Under the pieces are notes generated by a model. That model worked only from the letters and a program-made list of their open reading frames with translations. It did no database searches and was not told the DNA's origin. A stretch of 6,287 bases of DNA from Marinilabiliaceae bacterium UBA5213 (lineage in GTDB: Bacteria; Bacteroidota; Bacteroidia; Bacteroidales; Marinilabiliaceae), in the NCBI GenBank assembly GCA_002412555.1, contig DHVH01000192.1:1-6287 (forward strand), written 5' to 3'. Shown one piece after another: positions 1 to 6,165 of the stretch (the stretch's first letter is position 1; the number at the start of each line of letters is the position of its first letter). The translations under genes and the position numbers were made by a program.

Positions 1-86
1 TGGTGGGGGAGGAAAATATTTGCCCCCTGTTTGAAGATGCCTTGACAAAAGTTAGGGAATTGGATGGGGGCCATTCTTCTGTATAG
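1..86 (+). CDS. Possible 3' end of an unidentified gene (partial)
   Basis: The third forward frame is open from position 3 to a TAG stop at 84-86 and gives 27 residues beginning VGEENICPLFEDAL and ending in LDGGHSSV. The other two forward frames stop earlier, at 32-34 and 43-45. The peptide has the mixed acidic and hydrophobic make-up of a real soluble C-terminus, and the strong hairpin at 205-241 would suit as a terminator downstream. I do not recognise the family. The stretch is too short to exclude chance, so this is a tentative call that depends on sequence left of the window. The remainder, 87-204, shows no convincing gene. Confidence 0.35.
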   Translation, partial: VGEENICPLFEDALTKVRELDGGHSSV

Positions 87-204
87 TCTCTTTATAAAAA
101 TTGTATATTCAGACCTGTTAAGTAACGAATCATTCATTTGGGCTGTTAGTTATCTACAACTAAATAAGGGCATGGAATGGCAAGTCATAATGCTCAAAGA
201 AATA

Positions 205-241
205 AAAAGCAGTTACTTCGATAAACGAGGTAACTGCTTTT
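205..241. terminator. Strong bidirectional intrinsic terminator
   Basis: Arms 205-220 and 226-241 form a 16-bp stem with a single G-T wobble pair (217/229) around the 5-nt loop ATAAA. Both strands end in a T-rich tail: the minus strand reads TTTTTATTTC after the stem core, the plus strand TTTTATT. On the minus strand it lies 9 bp past the 3' end of the tRNA and should end that transcript. On the plus strand it would stop a gene entering from the left edge. The stem and tails are seen directly; the use in both directions is inferred. Confidence 0.8.
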
Positions 242-250
242 ATTAAGGGG

Positions 251-325
251 TGGGCCCAGCTGGGCTTGAACCAGCGACCCCCTGATTATGAGTCAGGTGC
301 TACTAACCAACTGAGCTATAGGCCC
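251..325 (-). tRNA. tRNA with CAT anticodon, probably tRNA-Ile2 (lysidine type)
   Basis: The minus strand folds into a full cloverleaf. Acceptor arms are GGGCCTA (325-319) and TGGGCCC (258-252), with discriminator A at 251. The anticodon arm is CCTGA-CTCATAA-TCAGG with CAT at 290-288, and the T arm is GCTGG-TTCAAGC-CCAGC. CAT could mean Met, fMet or Ile2. The pairs C4-G69 and C5-G68, reported as recognition features for the lysidine synthetase TilS, and a T arm matching the E. coli Ile2 T arm as I remember it both favour Ile2. That tRNA reads AUA after C34 is changed to lysidine. The acceptor 1-72 G-C pair argues against an initiator. CCA is not encoded (the next bases read CCC). The D arm carries one extra base (see findings). 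Confidence 0.9.
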
Positions 326-331
326 TGAAAA

Positions 332-357
332 CAAAACAAAGTACTATCTTTGTTTTG
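332..357. repeat. Perfect 10-bp inverted repeat between the divergent tRNA and phosphatase genes
   Basis: CAAAACAAAG (332-341) and CTTTGTTTTG (348-357) are exact reverse complements around the spacer TACTAT. Each half holds the TTTG part of a Bacteroidota -7 promoter element, one pointing at the tRNA and the other at the phosphatase gene. It could act as a symmetric promoter core or operator. It is a poor terminator candidate, because no minus-strand gene lies upstream of it and no T-run follows on the plus strand. Confidence 0.7.
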
Positions 358-367
358 AGTTGACAAA
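337..367 (-). promoter_or_regulatory. Candidate promoter of the tRNA gene
   Basis: On the minus strand a TTTG (367-364) lies 20 bp upstream of TACTTTG (343-337). This is close to the Bacteroidota -33/-7 consensus TTTG-N19-21-TAnnTTTG, with one base missing inside the -7 element. The -7 element ends 11 bp before the first tRNA base, so transcription would start at or just before the mature 5' end. The match to known spacing is direct; use as a promoter is inferred. Confidence 0.45.
345..352 (+). promoter_or_regulatory. Candidate -7 element for the HAD phosphatase gene
   Basis: TATCTTTG is an exact match to the Bacteroidota -7 consensus TAnnTTTG. It faces right and would give a leader of about 40 nt before the ATG at 402. 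No TTTG lies at the expected distance upstream, since that position falls inside the tRNA acceptor arm, so the -33 element is missing or degenerate. The element starts 2 bp from the opposing tRNA -7 element, so both promoters can hardly be occupied at once. Confidence 0.35.
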
Positions 368-401
368 AATACAAAGAAATTGCAATTATCAAACATCTTA
401 T

Positions 402-1013
402 ATGAGAATAATGAACATCATTTTCGATTTGGGGGGCGTCATTGTTGATTTAGATATGGCACGCACTTTTAATGCTTTTAACCGGTTTTTTGGCGAAGCT
501 GCTGTTGAATTGGAGAATGGCTATTTGAAAAGTAGAGTGTTGCGACAGTATGAGACGGGTGCCATTGATAGCGAAAGCTTTCTGAATCAATTGGTACAGT
601 TGGCTAAAAACGGAGAGAGCAGCAGTGATATCGTGGCGGCGTGGAATGCAATGTTGATAAGAATTCCGGATAAGCGCGTGAAAATGCTGGAGCAGTTAGG
701 CAAGAGTCACCGTATTTTTATTCTAAGCAACACCAATGAACTGCATGAGCAGTATTTTGAAAAGATGGTGCCCGGTTACGACCGGCTAAGTGATTTGTTT
801 GAGAAGGCTTATTATTCGCACCGTATTGGTTGTCGAAAGCCTGACCCGGTTGCTTTTACAGCCGTGTTGGAGGGGAGTGGGTTAAAAGCGGAAGAAACAC
901 TGTTTGTGGACGACCTGGCTGACAATATTGCTACGGCAAAAAAATTAAACTTCCAGACCTTGTACATTGAGCAAGGCATGGAAGTTTCAGATATCTTGAA
1001 ATTACGGCTTTAA
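402..1013 (+). CDS. HAD-superfamily phosphatase, YihX-like (subfamily IA)
   Basis: A cytoplasmic phosphatase of 203 residues that probably hydrolyses a small phosphorylated metabolite. The four HAD motifs appear in order: nucleophile Asp9 in IIFDLGGVIVD, Ser109 in FILSNTNELH, Lys146 in CRKPDP, and the Mg-binding pair Asp170-Asp171 in LFVDDLADN. Residues 17-80 form the helical cap typical of subfamily IA. Gly replaces the second Asp of motif I, as in E. coli YihX (a glucose-1-phosphate phosphatase of about 199 residues), which this protein resembles in length and in the SNTNxLH and RKP motifs. The substrate cannot be read from sequence. The in-frame TTG at 360 would overlap the tRNA promoter, so I start at ATG 402; ATG 411 (MNIIFDLGG) is equally possible. 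No clear ribosome binding site is seen. The gene faces the SPOR lipoprotein tail to tail, with 3 bp between stop codons. Confidence 0.9.
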   Translation: MRIMNIIFDLGGVIVDLDMARTFNAFNRFFGEAAVELENGYLKSRVLRQYETGAIDSESFLNQLVQLAKNGESSSDIVAAWNAMLIRIPDKRVKMLEQLGKSHRIFILSNTNELHEQYFEKMVPGYDRLSDLFEKAYYSHRIGCRKPDPVAFTAVLEGSGLKAEETLFVDDLADNIATAKKLNFQTLYIEQGMEVSDILKLRL

Positions 1014-1016
1014 ATA

Positions 1017-1442
1017 TTACTTTTTGACCAGCAACCAAACACCTTCTTTGCCTGGTGTGTTTCGCTCGTTCTCTAGTGCGCTTAAAGCTTCCTTCCAGTT
1101 GCTGAAGCCCATGTATGAAACTTTGTAAAAGTCGCTGTTTGGACCCGGCTCACGATGAATGATTTGTGCATCCATACCCTTATTGACCAAGTCACGTTGA
1201 AATTTTTCGGCGTTGCTATATTCCTGAAAACTACCTGAAATAAGGAAATACTTATTGGCAATATTTGGCCGGGTATTTACAACGGGTTCTTCAAACATAG
1301 CCTCCTCAAAAGCTGTGGTGTCAGGCTTAATTTCTTCAACCATAGTCGTTGCCGGTTTTTTGGCAGGGGCTGGTTGGGGTTTGTCTTTACATCCGGCTAA
1401 AATGAACATTGCCAGAATTGTAAATAGAGCTAATTTTTGCAT
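1017..1442 (-). CDS. SPOR-domain lipoprotein
   Basis: A 141-residue protein with a lipoprotein signal peptide (hydrophobic residues 4-16, lipobox LAGC, lipidated Cys18), a proline/alanine/acid-rich linker (about 20-60) and a C-terminal SPOR domain (about 64-141). The domain begins KYFLISGSFQEYSNAEKF and has the second repeat-like half FYKVSYMGFSNWKEAL, the usual SPOR pattern. SPOR domains bind denuded peptidoglycan glycan strands, often at division sites, so this is probably a membrane-anchored wall-binding protein. Its exact role is unknown. Lys at +2 and Asp at +3 after Cys18 partly resemble surface-export signals of this phylum. The open frame extends up to a TTG at 1511, but the signal peptide sits right after the ATG at 1440-1442, which fixes that start. 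The gene is transcribed alone: the neighbouring minus-strand lipoprotein pair ends in a terminator upstream of it. Confidence 0.9.
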   Translation of the reverse strand: MQKLALFTILAMFILAGCKDKPQPAPAKKPATTMVEEIKPDTTAFEEAMFEEPVVNTRPNIANKYFLISGSFQEYSNAEKFQRDLVNKGMDAQIIHREPGPNSDFYKVSYMGFSNWKEALSALENERNTPGKEGVWLLVKK

Positions 1443-1480
1443 GTGATTAAAGTTTGATTTCTGCAATATATGAACAGCGG

Positions 1481-1511
1481 CAATATAGGACTTTTTTTGT
1501 GATAAAGTCAA
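1481..1511 (-). promoter_or_regulatory. Weak candidate promoter of the SPOR lipoprotein gene
   Basis: On the minus strand TTG (1511-1509) lies 21 bp upstream of TATATTG (1487-1481). This is a degenerate version of the Bacteroidota TTTG-N19-21-TAnnTTTG pattern. The predicted leader would be about 30 nt. A second TATATTG-like string lies nearer the gene (about 1463-1471), so the exact start is uncertain. Confidence 0.3.
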
Positions 1512-1604
1512 GCGTTTAATGCTCTTTGCGGGCTTTTTGAGTGGATTTGTGAAATGGTGGTTATTGTTGCCTTTATATGGGATTCACTTGGGGAACCATA
1601 ATAA

Positions 1605-1631
1605 AGAGGCCGACTTATAGGGTCGGCCTCT
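1605..1631 (-). terminator. Intrinsic terminator of the lipoprotein pair
   Basis: Perfect 10-bp arms AGAGGCCGAC (1605-1614) and GTCGGCCTCT (1622-1631) enclose a 7-nt loop. On the minus strand the GC-rich stem is followed by TTTATTAT, a usable though interrupted T-tail. It lies 29 bp past the stop of the 1661-2635 gene. The plus strand has only TAATTATTTA after the stem and no gene upstream that needs it. Confidence 0.75.
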
Positions 1632-1660
1632 AATTATTTATGATTACTAATGGCGTTGTT

Positions 1661-2635
1661 TTAGTCCTGTTCTTGCTCTTCCTGTTCGGTGAGTGTTAGC
1701 TCAAAGTCGATTTCATTCTGATAACTAAAGAGTCTAATGTACAGGTAGCCGGTGGGACTTTGCAGGTTGTAGAACGTTTCTGTGCCTGATTTGATTCGCG
1801 TATCCTCAGCTTTGTAATTGTTTTCAAATGGTTTATGGGAAATCCATACCTGAACGTATTCCACAAATTCTGCTGGAAGATGGTAAACCGGGTCAAATAC
1901 ATTAACGGTTAATTGGTAGGTTTTGGCAGAATCAACTTTCAGATAATAGAATTGTTCAGCCTTATAAGCCTCCAGGGAAATGAGGGTGTCGAGGGTTCCG
2001 GAAATGGTTTGGTTGAGTCCAATTACATCCGGATTCCACAATGAACCCGGCACTGAGTCAGATTTATGCACTTCGTTTTCAAAATCGATATATTCTGTTC
2101 CGTCACCTCCATTGTCCAGAAAAGGATCGTTTGCCATTTTTTGAGCATGCCAAGTTTGGGATCCGTCTTCAAATACCATTTCCATGATGAGTTGGTTGCC
2201 CTTAAGATCAATCATGGCAACAACAGCCTGATCGGCACTTCCTGCTTCTTTTAATGTAAGGGTTTTGCCCGACAAAATGTATGTTCCGGCACTATGGGTG
2301 GTAATTGTTTGCCCCTCAACCGTGAAATACGCATAAGTGTTCAAGTCGAAACGAATGTAGCCGAAGTCATCAATGATTTCTGCCTGACTATTTCCTTCGG
2401 TTTTAGCTGGAGGGCTGCCCGCACCTGCATCACCGTCACCCGCTGTGGTATCATCACCTGGTTCATTGTCCTCAGTGGCTGGTTCTTCTTCCTCACTTAT
2501 GATATCTGTAATTTCCCACAAGCCGTCCAGTATAATGACATCCGTTCCATTGTCATCGCCGCCACATGAAGGCAGTGACATAGAAGCACCGATTACAATG
2601 GCAAGTACCAATAGGATTTGTTTTATTTTCTTCAT
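1661..2635 (-). CDS. Two-domain lipoprotein, paralogue B (lipocalin-like N half)
   Basis: A 324-residue predicted outer-membrane or surface lipoprotein of unknown function. It has a signal peptide (residues 1-23), lipobox LPSC with Cys24, and GGDD just after it. Residues 37-167 look like a lipocalin-like beta-barrel: GLWEITDI, YIRFDLNTYAYF, GTYILSGKTLTL, GNQLIMEMVFEDG. An acid/Gly/Pro-rich insertion (47-75) interrupts this half. After the linker NDPFLDNGGDG, residues 195-316 form a second beta-rich part (ISGTLDTL, FYYLKVDSAKTYQLTV, GYLYIRLFSYQNEIDFEL) that resembles pre-peptidase C-terminal-type sandwiches. The C-terminus is Glu/Gln-rich (EQEEQEQD). Each part aligns by eye with the next gene upstream, which ends 37 bp before this start; no strong promoter lies between, so the pair is probably one operon. 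The lipobox just after ATG 2633-2635 supports the start. Confidence 0.85.
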   Translation of the reverse strand: MKKIKQILLVLAIVIGASMSLPSCGGDDNGTDVIILDGLWEITDIISEEEEPATEDNEPGDDTTAGDGDAGAGSPPAKTEGNSQAEIIDDFGYIRFDLNTYAYFTVEGQTITTHSAGTYILSGKTLTLKEAGSADQAVVAMIDLKGNQLIMEMVFEDGSQTWHAQKMANDPFLDNGGDGTEYIDFENEVHKSDSVPGSLWNPDVIGLNQTISGTLDTLISLEAYKAEQFYYLKVDSAKTYQLTVNVFDPVYHLPAEFVEYVQVWISHKPFENNYKAEDTRIKSGTETFYNLQSPTGYLYIRLFSYQNEIDFELTLTEQEEQEQD

Positions 2636-2672
2636 TCTATTACAATAAGGTTATAAATATAGACCGAAATAA

Positions 2673-3602
2673 TTATTCCTCAGTCCCAGATAAGTTCTCA
2701 ACTTCGAATTTGAAGGCAACTTCTTTTTGATAGCTGAAAAATTCTATATAAAGGCAGCTGGAAGTTGAAAACAGATCGAACTTTATAAGAAGGGATTGTC
2801 CCACCGTCTCAATATTGGTATTCAGGATATACTGATCAGTTGCATAGGCATCTGTGATGCTTAGCGTTGTATATTGCAGTTGAGAGATGATATCCTTATA
2901 ATCGGTACTAATTTCCCGTACATGAATGCGAAAAGCTTTTCCGGGTGTTACCTGTAAATAATATCTGGCTACATGACCATTTCTTCCTTCTACGTCATAG
3001 AGTGTGCCCGCAATGAGTTCTCCTGTTGGGATTAACGTTGGATTTAACGAGGAGCCTTCCACGGCATTCCTATCATGATATTTGGCACAACCGGTAGGAG
3101 CTTCCTCATCCGGGTTGTCCGTGTCTTCATCATCGGCTGGTGTTTCTGGCATAAAAGGGTCGCCAACTACCTTCTCAGCAAAATAGGTTATTTCACCATT
3201 ATCCTTTTTTTCAATCATTATTAACTGCCTGCCCGATATGGTATACCCGTAGTTCTTGGCCGGCTCGCTGGAGGATAGTATTGTTATTTCATTGTTGGCC
3301 AGCGTGTAATTGCCTGTCTCCTGTATTGTGGTATCGGCAGTAGTGACTTCAAAATAGTCATAAGTTGAAGCGTTAAACCTAATGTAGGGCTGCACTCCGT
3401 CGCTATCCGGATAGGTAATGGTGGTGTCAGTAGTTTCAGATGTATCAGCAATTATGGGTGCTTTTACCTCTGTAAGTCGCCACAATCCCTGCAGTATTTC
3501 ATTGGGGGTGTCATTTTTATCGTCGCTGCCACAACTTGTTGTAAACAACAATATTCCCAAAGCGATGAATGCCTGGGAAGTGTGTTTGTAGATTTTCTTC
3601 AT
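2673..3602 (-). CDS. Two-domain lipoprotein, paralogue A (lipocalin-like N half)
   Basis: A 309-residue predicted lipoprotein of unknown function and the first gene of the pair. It has a signal peptide (1-23), lipobox TTSC with Cys24, then GSDDKND, which fits the Ser/acidic surface-export signal described for Bacteroides lipoproteins. Residues 39-143 hold a lipocalin-like pattern: GLWRLTEV, YIRFNASTYDYF, GNYTLANNEITIL, GRQLIMIEKKDNG. An acidic linker (about 152-168, DDEDTDNPDEE) leads to a second beta-rich part (183-303): IAGTLYDV, YYLQVTPGKAFRIHV, LYIEFFSYQKEVAFKFEV. Unlike its partner it has extra cysteines (Cys172, Cys283) that could form a disulfide outside the cytoplasm. I know of no assigned substrate; binding of a hydrophobic ligand, glycan or protein partner are all possible. 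The lipobox supports the ATG at 3600-3602. Confidence 0.85.
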   Translation of the reverse strand: MKKIYKHTSQAFIALGILLFTTSCGSDDKNDTPNEILQGLWRLTEVKAPIIADTSETTDTTITYPDSDGVQPYIRFNASTYDYFEVTTADTTIQETGNYTLANNEITILSSSEPAKNYGYTISGRQLIMIEKKDNGEITYFAEKVVGDPFMPETPADDEDTDNPDEEAPTGCAKYHDRNAVEGSSLNPTLIPTGELIAGTLYDVEGRNGHVARYYLQVTPGKAFRIHVREISTDYKDIISQLQYTTLSITDAYATDQYILNTNIETVGQSLLIKFDLFSTSSCLYIEFFSYQKEVAFKFEVENLSGTEE

Positions 3603-3641
3603 CTGGTTATTTTCTTAAGGTCGTGTGGATGAGTTTGGTTC

Positions 3642-3677
3642 ATACGTTTTATAATACCGTTGAATACGATAGATACG
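3642..3677. repeat. Cluster of four ATAC motifs upstream of the lipoprotein pair
   Basis: ATACG (3642), ATACC at about 3654 (as AATACC), ATACG at about 3664 and ATACG at 3673 recur every 9-12 bp in the spacer before the lipoprotein operon; on the coding strand they read CGTAT or GGTAT. The near-helical spacing could suit a binding site for a regulator in tandem. The copies are only 4-5 bp in an AT-rich spacer, so chance is a real alternative. I find no clear TAnnTTTG promoter element in this 140-bp spacer. Confidence 0.25.
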
Positions 3678-3742
3678 TCCGAAAGGTTTTGTTTTCAGGG
3701 GAGAAAATAAGCGGCAGTGTGTATTGAAAAAGGTGGTCAGCC

Positions 3743-6028
3743 TTACCTTATGGGCTTTTTGGGTGTTAGATGGTAAAACTCCCGGATGGCCTGAAAGAGA
3801 TTGAAAGAATAAATCATCAGGTTTTTAGTCTCACCCATAATTTCCATATAAATGACATTCACTCTGGTGCGTCCCTGGCCAGTACGGATGCGTCTGATTT
3901 GCTCCAGCCGATATTCTTCCAGGAGTCGCATCACTACACTTTGTTTGTTTTTTAATTCATGAATGGCATCGAAACGCTTCTCTTTTTCAAAGTGAATCAT
4001 GAAATTGAGAAAGGCTGTTGTTTCTTCCAGAATAACCGACAGGTCGTCTTTTTGCGCAATAGAAAGGCCTTTGTGCTGATTCTCGAGGTGTTTGTACACA
4101 GGTGGCGCCATAATGCCAATGGTATTCGACATTTCAGTTAAATAGTCAAGCGCCTGAACAAACAGATGGCCTGAGTCCTGAACTTCTTCAGGTAATTTAC
4201 TATAGGTTCTGAATAGTTCAATTTTGTAATTTTTAATGGCTTGCTGTAAATCTTCGGCTTTTTCTATGGCTTCTCTCATCTGACGAAGATCCTCATTCAT
4301 GAGTCCGTTGAGAATCATGAAATAGATTTTGGAGGCCTCCAGTAAGAATTTTCTTATCCGCTCTCTGCCTGTCTCCCGCAACCATTCAATACCTTCATTT
4401 TTTTCGTGATAGAATGTTTTTTGGAGCTCCTTTTGTTTGGCAATTTTCTGATTGTGGTATTTGGTTGTCTTCCACAGCGTAAATAGGACGATTAGAAATA
4501 GTCCCACAGCTACAGGCCATCCTCCCCAGTGCAAGGCCAGAGAAAAGAGGAAAGAACCTATAAAACCGCCTAAGGCGGTTATAAACCAACCTCCTAAAAT
4601 CGAAAGCACTCCGGAGAGACGGTAAACAGCACTTTCGCGCCCCCAGGCCTGATCGGCAAAGGAAGTGCCCATGGCCACCATGAACACCACAAAGGTGGTA
4701 GATAAGGGAAACTTTAAATAGGTGCCCACGGAGATGAGCAGACTGGCGATGACCAAATTGACAGAAGCCCTTACGGTATCAAAATAGATGACCTCGTCGG
4801 TCGATTGCTGACGATGCACCGGTATGGGTGCTTTAAATCGTTCCGAGATAAAGTTGTGAATCCGAGCGGGTAAAATGTTGTCTACTTTTTGATAGATACT
4901 CAGAAAGGATCTGACCAGGACTTTGGATAGGGGGGAGGGCTCAAACCTTTCCTGTCCGGATGATTGTCGGCCCAGATAGACTTCCGTTTCGGTTACGGAA
5001 TGGAGTTTTTTTGAAAAGAAAAGCGTCCCAACCATTACTATACCGGCCAAAATAAAGAAGCCCATATACACCGAATCACTGAATTGAAAGGAGCGCACCC
5101 ATTCGTTATCTAAAAAGTGCAGGGGAAAGTTAGTGAAGGATGCGTTGGGGGTATTAAGGTATTCTTTGATACTTTCAATGCCTGTCAAAGGCAGTCCAAT
5201 AAAGTTGACCAAATCATTGGCGGCAAATGATAGCGCCAGGGCAAAGGTGCCAAAAAAAACGACCAGCTTGGGAATGTCAATGTGGAAAAGGGTCGCGAGA
5301 CCCCACAAACCCATGAAGGAGCTGAAATACACACCTGCTAGAACCCTTACCTCACCCATGTTTTGCAGCCACTGGATGTTCTCTTCCCAAAACATACCGC
5401 CAACCCCTTTTTTTAGAATGAGGTAGAAAATGGTGGTGATTGCCAGGCCTCCCACAGCTGAAAAGAGAAAGGTGAATTTTCCCTGATAACGAAAGGTGAA
5501 AAGAAGGCGCGTGAGAAATTGGGCAGTGGCGCCTGTTAAAAAGGCCAAAAGGATGGAAATAAGAATGCCTGCAAAAATGATAAATATCCGGTCGGTGTTG
5601 ATGAAGGCTGAATAGCCTTCCATGGTTTCCTGTGCATTTTGCTTAATCAGCACGATGGCCAGAGCGCCACCTATTAGACTGAAAATGACCGAAACCGTGG
5701 TTGAGGTAGGAAAACCTGCAGTATTAAAGGCGTCGAGCAGCAGGATATTGGCAACCGTAACCGCCACTACAATGATCAATAGCTCGTGCAAAAGAAAACC
5801 TCCGGGATTAATCACCCCATTACGGACGACTTCCATCATGCCCCCTGAAAAGAAGGTGCCAATAATCAATCCGACACCTGCCACCGCAAGTATTACTCTA
5901 CTCGACGCCACACGGGAACCAATGGCCGCATTCAAAAAGTTAACTGCGTCATTAGAAACGCCGGTTATCAAGTGAAATGTGGCCAACAGTATTAGTAAGA
6001 TAACGGTTAACAAGATGAAAGTATCCAT
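3743..6028 (-). CDS. PiT-family inorganic phosphate transporter with C-terminal PhoU-like domain
   Basis: A 761-residue inner-membrane protein that should take up phosphate in symport with a cation. It has two inverted Pho4/PiT halves. The first carries GVSNDAVNFLNAAIGS (23-38, Asn26-Asp27) and FPTSTTVS (106-113). The second carries FAANDLVNFIG (268-278, Asn271-Asp272) and FPLSTTFVVF (440-449). In this family the ND and STT motifs line the phosphate/cation site. About twelve hydrophobic segments lie between 3 and 519, with a charged loop (about 340-415) between the halves. Residues 545-752 are soluble and helical, with spaced Glu/Lys/Arg, and resemble PhoU, which gates or regulates phosphate uptake. 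Typical PiT proteins are about 420-500 residues, so the tail is an added domain. The usual His after STT is Val or Phe here. It is separated by 140 bp from the lipoproteins downstream and is probably transcribed alone. Confidence 0.95.
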   Translation of the reverse strand: MDTFILLTVILLILLATFHLITGVSNDAVNFLNAAIGSRVASSRVILAVAGVGLIIGTFFSGGMMEVVRNGVINPGGFLLHELLIIVVAVTVANILLLDAFNTAGFPTSTTVSVIFSLIGGALAIVLIKQNAQETMEGYSAFINTDRIFIIFAGILISILLAFLTGATAQFLTRLLFTFRYQGKFTFLFSAVGGLAITTIFYLILKKGVGGMFWEENIQWLQNMGEVRVLAGVYFSSFMGLWGLATLFHIDIPKLVVFFGTFALALSFAANDLVNFIGLPLTGIESIKEYLNTPNASFTNFPLHFLDNEWVRSFQFSDSVYMGFFILAGIVMVGTLFFSKKLHSVTETEVYLGRQSSGQERFEPSPLSKVLVRSFLSIYQKVDNILPARIHNFISERFKAPIPVHRQQSTDEVIYFDTVRASVNLVIASLLISVGTYLKFPLSTTFVVFMVAMGTSFADQAWGRESAVYRLSGVLSILGGWFITALGGFIGSFLFSLALHWGGWPVAVGLFLIVLFTLWKTTKYHNQKIAKQKELQKTFYHEKNEGIEWLRETGRERIRKFLLEASKIYFMILNGLMNEDLRQMREAIEKAEDLQQAIKNYKIELFRTYSKLPEEVQDSGHLFVQALDYLTEMSNTIGIMAPPVYKHLENQHKGLSIAQKDDLSVILEETTAFLNFMIHFEKEKRFDAIHELKNKQSVVMRLLEEYRLEQIRRIRTGQGRTRVNVIYMEIMGETKNLMIYSFNLFQAIREFYHLTPKKPIR

Positions 6029-6047
6029 TCTGTTGGTTTAGAATTGC

Positions 6048-6079
6048 CAAAAGTAGTGTTTCGCGCATTGAGAATAAAA
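6048..6079 (-). promoter_or_regulatory. Candidate proximal promoter of the phosphate transporter gene
   Basis: On the minus strand TACTTTTG (6055-6048) matches the Bacteroidota -7 consensus TAnnTTTG exactly. TTTT (6079-6076), a three-of-four match to the -33 TTTG, lies 20 bp upstream. Transcription would begin about 13 bp before the ATG at 6028, giving a very short leader. Confidence 0.5.
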
Positions 6080-6124
6080 TGTGCGAACATTAATTTTATG
6101 TTAGGATTTATGCTTTGGTTTTTT

Positions 6125-6132
6125 CAAATTTA
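6125..6132 (-). promoter_or_regulatory. Candidate distal -7 element of the phosphate transporter gene
   Basis: TAAATTTG on the minus strand (6132-6125) also matches TAnnTTTG exactly but lacks a TTTG at the right distance upstream. A promoter with a poor -33 element often needs an activator, and the 11-bp tandem repeat at 6166-6187 would lie at roughly -45 to -70 relative to its start site. The element is AT-rich and could be chance. Confidence 0.25.
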
Positions 6133-6165
6133 CCTTTAAATTGGGTCATTTTCAGGATAAAACAA

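Noticed and set aside
64..246. A 60-residue forward open frame with a hydrophobic start
   Set aside because: It overlaps the likely upstream gene end, runs through the whole terminator hairpin at 205-241, and its composition looks like translated AT-rich spacer.
360..390. TTGACA with a loose AATTAT 19 bp downstream as a sigma-70 style promoter
   Set aside because: The spacing is too long, and Bacteroidota primary promoters use a different consensus.
360..401. TTG start extending the phosphatase by 14 residues
   Set aside because: The added residues precede the family's usual N-terminus (NIIFDLGG) and would overlap the candidate tRNA promoter; ATG 402 or 411 fits better.
1443..1511. N-terminal extension of the SPOR lipoprotein to TTG 1511
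   Set aside because: It would bury the lipoprotein signal peptide 23 residues inside the protein; the ATG at 1440-1442 places it at the N-terminus.
3730..3749. AAGGT/ACCTT hairpin followed by Ts at the end of the transporter gene
   Set aside because: It has only 5 bp with a 10-nt loop and overlaps the stop codon, so it is too weak to call a terminator.
5622..5975. A 117-residue open frame antisense to the phosphate transporter
   Set aside because: It is a shadow of a strongly supported membrane protein gene; its Thr/Ile/Pro/Met-rich composition mirrors the opposite strand and no motif is visible.
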